Shown here: positions 59,775 to 64,000 of the stretch, one piece after another
How positions within the stretch are numbered: position 1 is the stretch's first letter
How the letters are laid out: every line of letters starts with the position of its first letter
Assembly: GCA_036186865.1 (NCBI GenBank)
Contig: AP025042.1
Coordinates: 17,224,722-17,288,721 of the forward strand
Length of the DNA: 64,000 bases
DNA from: Eustoma russellianum
Taxonomy: Eukaryota > Streptophyta > Magnoliopsida > Gentianales > Gentianaceae
Reading direction: 5' to 3'
Made by a program: the position numbers and the translations under genes
The notes under the pieces: model-generated
The model's input: only the letters and a program-made list of their open reading frames with translations
Told to the model about the DNA's origin: nothing
Database searches by the model: none

Positions 59775-59797
59775 TTCGGACCCTCTTTCTAGTGCCA
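59775..59797 (-). promoter_or_regulatory. Candidate primer-binding site of element C
   Basis: Three bases from the LTR, the minus strand reads TGGCACTAGAAAGAGG then GTCCGAACC. Its complement ends in CCA and contains GGTTCGGACCC, shaped like a tRNA T-arm (GGTTCRANYCC), so it could pair with a tRNA 3' end. I cannot say which tRNA. Confidence 0.55.
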
Positions 59798-59800
59798 AAA

Positions 59801-60175
59801 TGATGAGGTCGGATCCTCACCAGTTGGATCAGAGGTGATCCTTGTGGTATGCCATCAGTGCGTCGTTAGGATCCGTTCCTTCAACCTGAGAGGGAATGCC
59901 CCGGAAAAAATCATCTGACACTCAAATCAGTTATGTACATATTTGTATGTGAGAATGATAGAAATAGAGGTTGAGGCAACCTGTTTAGGGCTCTCTTTTG
60001 AGAGGATGACTGTTTCGTATGAATGAGCTCAGACTATGTTCTGGTCGAGCTTAAGTCTTTTTGAAGGAGTCTTGCATTTTAGTTGAACTTGAGAGTGTGG
60101 AAGTGGACTTGGTTGGCTTTATAGCTGTTGAAGTTGAAGGCTGTATGGCCATGAGGAAAATGGTGATGACACTTA
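59801..60175 (-). repeat. 5' LTR of element C, truncated
   Basis: Starts TGATGAGGTC and aligns with 29989-30390 with many substitutions and indels of up to about 20-30 bp. Similarity ends at about 60175, where copia pol sequence begins. About two thirds of the LTR is missing. Confidence 0.75.
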
Positions 60176-61035
60176 ATCATTGGGGATCCAAGTGTTGGGG
60201 TTAGAACACGTAGAAACATAAGTCAAGCTGAAGGACATAGCTTAATCTCACACTTAGAACCTAAGAATGTTAACGAAGCCTTAGGTGATATATCATGGAT
60301 GGATGTCATGCATGAATGATTGAACCAATTTACCAGGAACAACGTGTGGGACTTAGTACCTAAACCAGAAAATAAATCCATTATAGGGACAAAATGGGTA
60401 TTTAGAAATAAAATGGATGAACAAGGAAATATTATAAGAAATAAGGCTAGGCTAGTCGCACAAAGATATAATCAACAAGAAGGAATAGATTATGAAGAAA
60501 CCTTTGCACCTGTTGTAGGACTAGAAGCAATAAGATTATTACTTGCTATTGAAAGTTTAATCAACATCAAAACTCTTTCAAATGGATGTTAAGAGTGCAT
60601 TCATGAATGGATACATCCAAGAAGAAGTTTTTGTCAGACAACCCCCTAGATTTGAAGATCCAAAGAATCCTAACCGTGTATACAAGCTTAAGAAAGTTTT
60701 ATATAGTTTGAAACAAGCTCCAAGAGCTTGGTATGATAGATTTGCAAACTTTCTTATTCCAACTAATTATCAAATGGGGATCATAGACAACACATTGTTC
60801 CTAAAAAGAAAAGATAATGACTTATTAACAGTTCAAATATACGTAGATTATATAATATTTGGTTCAACCAACCCTACCTTAGTAAAGGACTCGGAAGACT
60901 GTATGAAGTCAAAATTTGAAATGTCAATGGTAGGAGAATTGAACTACTTCTTAGTGTTACAAATCAAACAAACCCTTCAAGGAATTCACATTAACCAACT
61001 TAAGTATGCTAATGATATGATTAAGAAGTTTGGTT
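60176..61035 (+). pseudogene. Copia pol fragment D, linker to RT, inactivated
   Basis: Plus-strand fragment closest to element 1 ([41 protein letters not shown]). A stop TGA near 60318 lies before [19 protein letters not shown]. One extra A near 60570 shifts the frame between SLINIK and [17 protein letters not shown]. The catalytic YVDD reads [10 protein letters not shown], so the second palm Asp is Tyr. The fragment then runs [19 protein letters not shown] and [10 protein letters not shown] until the LTR of E starts at 61036. The 5' half of the element is absent, cut at the border with C. Confidence 0.85.
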
Positions 61036-63675
61036 TGTAGGTCTGCAAGGCACCACTAGAAGGGGGGTTGAATAGTGGGTGCGAAAAATGTGGTTTTTAA
61101 ATTGTTCTAAACCAAAAACCCAACTTCTGAAAACAGTTTCTGTTTTCAGGACCAGTTTTAAAACATTTTAAAAACTAGGTTGCAGGTCTTCAAAAATTCT
61201 GAAATTTTGAGAGAACTTAGCCTCAGATGTTCTGAGTATCCCCTAAAAATGTCAGATCAAAAATTCAACCTCTAACCCCTTGAAAAAGTGTTGATGATCA
61301 GATTGCGCAAATCTGCCAGAACTGGTAGTCTGTTTTGAAAAAATAATTCATATTTGTCCTTAACTCCAAATGCTCTGAAAATTTAATGAGTAACCCCTTA
61401 TTAGTTATATTTAAATAGGTTGAAACAAGTTTGAAAAATTCTTTTGGGAAGTTAGTCAAATACGATCAAAGTCTCAACCTTTGCAAGCCTGAAAATCAGA
61501 CTGCATTAGTCTCAGAACTTTGGACGTTTGCAAGAGTTATACTTGTCCAAAAGGGTTGAAACTTGCGCCAAAAGAACCTTAAGATGTGAGGCTATGACTC
61601 TGAAAAGTTTCGTGATTTTTGCATTTCGTTTACGATTTTTACCAATGTGATTAAAAACGATAAACAGTGCTGAAACAGATAGTAAGTGCTGAAAGTAAAT
61701 GACACCAGGAATTTTATACTGGTTCGGTTATAAACAACCTACTCCAGTCTTCCAGGACACCTTCCTTGGTTAGAACTAATCACACAACAAAAAGAACACC
61801 TTATCACAGGGTTGATAGATTTACACACCAACTCCAACCCATAACAAACCTTGTATGAGAATACAATTGTCACGAACACCACCACCTTGCAAGTCCAAGA
61901 TTGATCACACCTTCATCAATCTTTTACAATGATAAAGAATATGTGGTTGACTATATGAAGCCTATTCAAGTATATGAATATAAGTACAATAGTCTTTTAG
62001 AGAGAAGAAAGAAAGAGAGTGTAGAAGAGAAGGCTAGAACACGTTTTTGATCTCTCAAATCGCAAGACTTGTTCTTGTTTTTGTTTTGCTCTCTTCCTTC
62101 CTTTTTAACAATGTGGCCGCCCCCTTGATGCTATTCTCCTCTTGAAAATTATATTCTAAGTCCTTGGAAGAGTGTATTGCATCATTTTGACATGTTCTTG
62201 CTTACTTGGCATCTCCTCATTGGATGATCATTAAACTCTTGCTTACTTGGCACTCATTGATTGGTTGAAGGTTGTCATCATTTGATGACTAGATAAATCT
62301 AAAATTACACCTCAAAAGCATGTGCCAATTAGTCATTAAAGAATATAATCATCCCACATAATTAGCAAGACAATTTTCTCCACATTTTACTAAAAAAATC
62401 AGCCATAACACCTTATGCACATGCTGAAATTTCAGCATGTGTAACATTTGCATTTCATTCAAAATATTGCAAAGTTTACTTTGATTTAATCCTGAAAATT
62501 CAAGAATAATTCAATCACTATTCAGTACACAATATTTTTATCAATTTTGGAATAAAAATTGCTCACCAATGAGGACTAAATTTCGGCCAACATTCATTCC
62601 ACACATGCTGAAATTTTCAGCATGTGTGATATTCAAAGATATCACTATTTTAATTCCATAAAATATTCACATTATTTCCATGCTATCTACCAATTAATTC
62701 ACTTAATTCAAGAAGTAAAATATGACTCATAAAGATGATAAAATCGGCCATCCTATTGCTCACATGCTGAAATTTTCAGCATGTGTCACAATTGTGACAA
62801 GATTTGAAATGTTACCTTTTGTAGTTCCTTTCTTTAAGTCACCAAAATTGCATGCTTCATTCTTGACCAATCAAGATACCAACACAGTTCCACATATGCT
62901 CCAACATGATGAGTTAGGCATGTGATGAGGATAGTACATGTGCTGAATTTTATTTTTGCAAACTTCGTAAAATAGTGCACATTTAATTATACACACATGG
63001 TATATTCCAATCAGCCCTTAATTGAATTTTCTAGAACACTTTGAGATGTATGAAATATGTAAAAATTGTCTAGATACATGTTATATGCCATGCCAAAAAT
63101 GTTCCATGTCTCGTGTACGTAGAAAACCGAATTTTCGACGTTTATCGATTACCCGATTTTTCTCTAATTAAATTCCAAATTTTTGCACATGTGATATATA
63201 TTATGTTACACATAATATACATAAATTAAACTTTAATATTCAGCTCATAAGGCTAATTAAAGTGGCGCCTAAACCATGTGACAAAATTGAAATTGGAATC
63301 TCCACAATTTGGCCTTAATGTGGGGGTGATTTGTGTGTGCCAACATGGAATGATTTTATTGCTGCACATACCATGTAAGCCACGAAATTTGTGGCCATTT
63401 TTGAAGTATAGGAGCTGGCCATCTATTTATGGCAAGTACGTGACACGTTGGCGAAGTTTCGTATTCGTCCCATACGACAATTTTCGGTTTAGAACCTTTT
63501 AACGGGTCGTATTAAATTTGTCATCACCATGACTTATATAATATGATATAAGACCTGAATATACTCATAAATATGAGTTTAGTATAATGGTGTGACATTA
63601 ACATATGTACGTAAAATATATAACGTGTTGGTAGTACGTTGTAATATATGTGTCTGTGCCTTTTTCAAAAAAATC

Positions 63676-63716
<41 letters not shown>

Positions 63717-64000
63717 TTGCGTGTGATATGTGTGGAGAGGGAGTGGAGAACTTTCCTTTCTTCAACTTGTTGCCTTTGTGTCTTTTCCAAATATAGCTTC
63801 CTTTAATGAACTACTTCGTTTAATTAACTAAGTACTTCACTTAATGAACTAGTTTAGTTCATTAATGGTGACACCTGAACATAGTTCAAACACAACAAAT
63901 GCTTGCCATTTGATGTAAGCTTTAAAGCTTCATGGCTCGTTAGTACGACAACATTATATATGAACTATATAAGGCAAGTTTTATGCAAGTGCGTGTCATG
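61036..64000 (-). repeat. LTR of Sirevirus element E, runs off the window
   Basis: Starts TGTAGGTCTGCAAGG and follows the 3-kb LTR family of elements 2, A and B, in minus orientation, to the end of the window. By alignment with A about 60-70 bp of LTR remain outside. It inserted into D's RT/RNase H junction. Contains a (TA)n run at 63679-63711 and the three catgctgaaa hairpins near 62420, 62600 and 62763. If E is complete, its interior lies to the right. Confidence 0.85.

Larger units (their letters stand above)
29985..60175 (-). mobile_element. Tat-type Ty3/gypsy element, non-autonomous, minus strand, host of a nested set (element C)
   Basis: Two diverged direct repeats, 29989-31055 plus 54479-54553 and 59801-60175, are its LTRs. 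Read on the minus strand: primer-binding site 59797-59775, gag remnant about 59590-58910, tandem repeats 58410-57790, an extra ORF on the opposite strand 54948-57387, a polypurine tract at 54554, then the 3' LTR. An extra ORF antisense to gag-pol and tandem repeats near it are known features of Tat-lineage gypsy elements. No protease, RT, RNase H or integrase is present, so it would depend on a helper. The 5' LTR is cut at 60175 where copia fragment D begins. 31056-54473 is foreign (elements A, B and F). Confidence 0.75.

Overview
The window is nuclear DNA from a flowering plant with a large, transposon-filled genome. I see no intact host gene. Nearly all of it is retrotransposon sequence: Ty1/copia elements of the Sirevirus type, one Ty3/gypsy Tat-type element, one RTE-type LINE and one long solo LTR. 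Microsatellites and a GC-rich foldback lie between them. The species cannot be named from the sequence.

Layout. (1) 1-5.0 kb: an old plus-strand copia RNase H relic split by a 5'-truncated minus-strand LINE (2202-4820) with an 8-bp target duplication. (2) 5.0-16.0 kb: a decayed minus-strand Sirevirus (element 1) with LTRs of about 2.6 kb. (3) 16.0-17.9 kb: a spacer holding a GC-rich foldback, two copies of a palindrome-cored motif, an orphan open frame and TA/TATG microsatellites. (4) 17865-29324: a structurally complete plus-strand Sirevirus (element 2) with 3.0-kb LTRs, primer-binding site, gag, pol, a polypurine cluster and the 5-bp target duplication taaat. (5) About 29985-60175: a nest. 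A minus-strand Tat-type gypsy element (C) with an antisense extra ORF carries Sirevirus A inside its 3' LTR. A carries Sirevirus B inside gag, and B carries a 4.6-kb solo LTR (F, target duplication tagtg) inside its own gag. (6) 60176-64000: a copia pol fragment (D), related to element 1, cut off by the LTR of another Sirevirus (E) that runs out of the window.

Elements 2, A, B and E share one LTR family of about 3 kb. Elements 1 and D form a second, older-looking family. Every coding region is broken by stops or frameshifts, but the longest, the 750-residue integrase/RT/RNase H frame of element 2, is open and keeps its visible catalytic motifs. Target duplications, frame continuity across insertions and missing segments give a relative history. 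The LINE entered an older copia element. A entered C, B entered A, and F entered B and later shrank to a solo LTR. A deletion after B's insertion fused A's RNase H to B's LTR.
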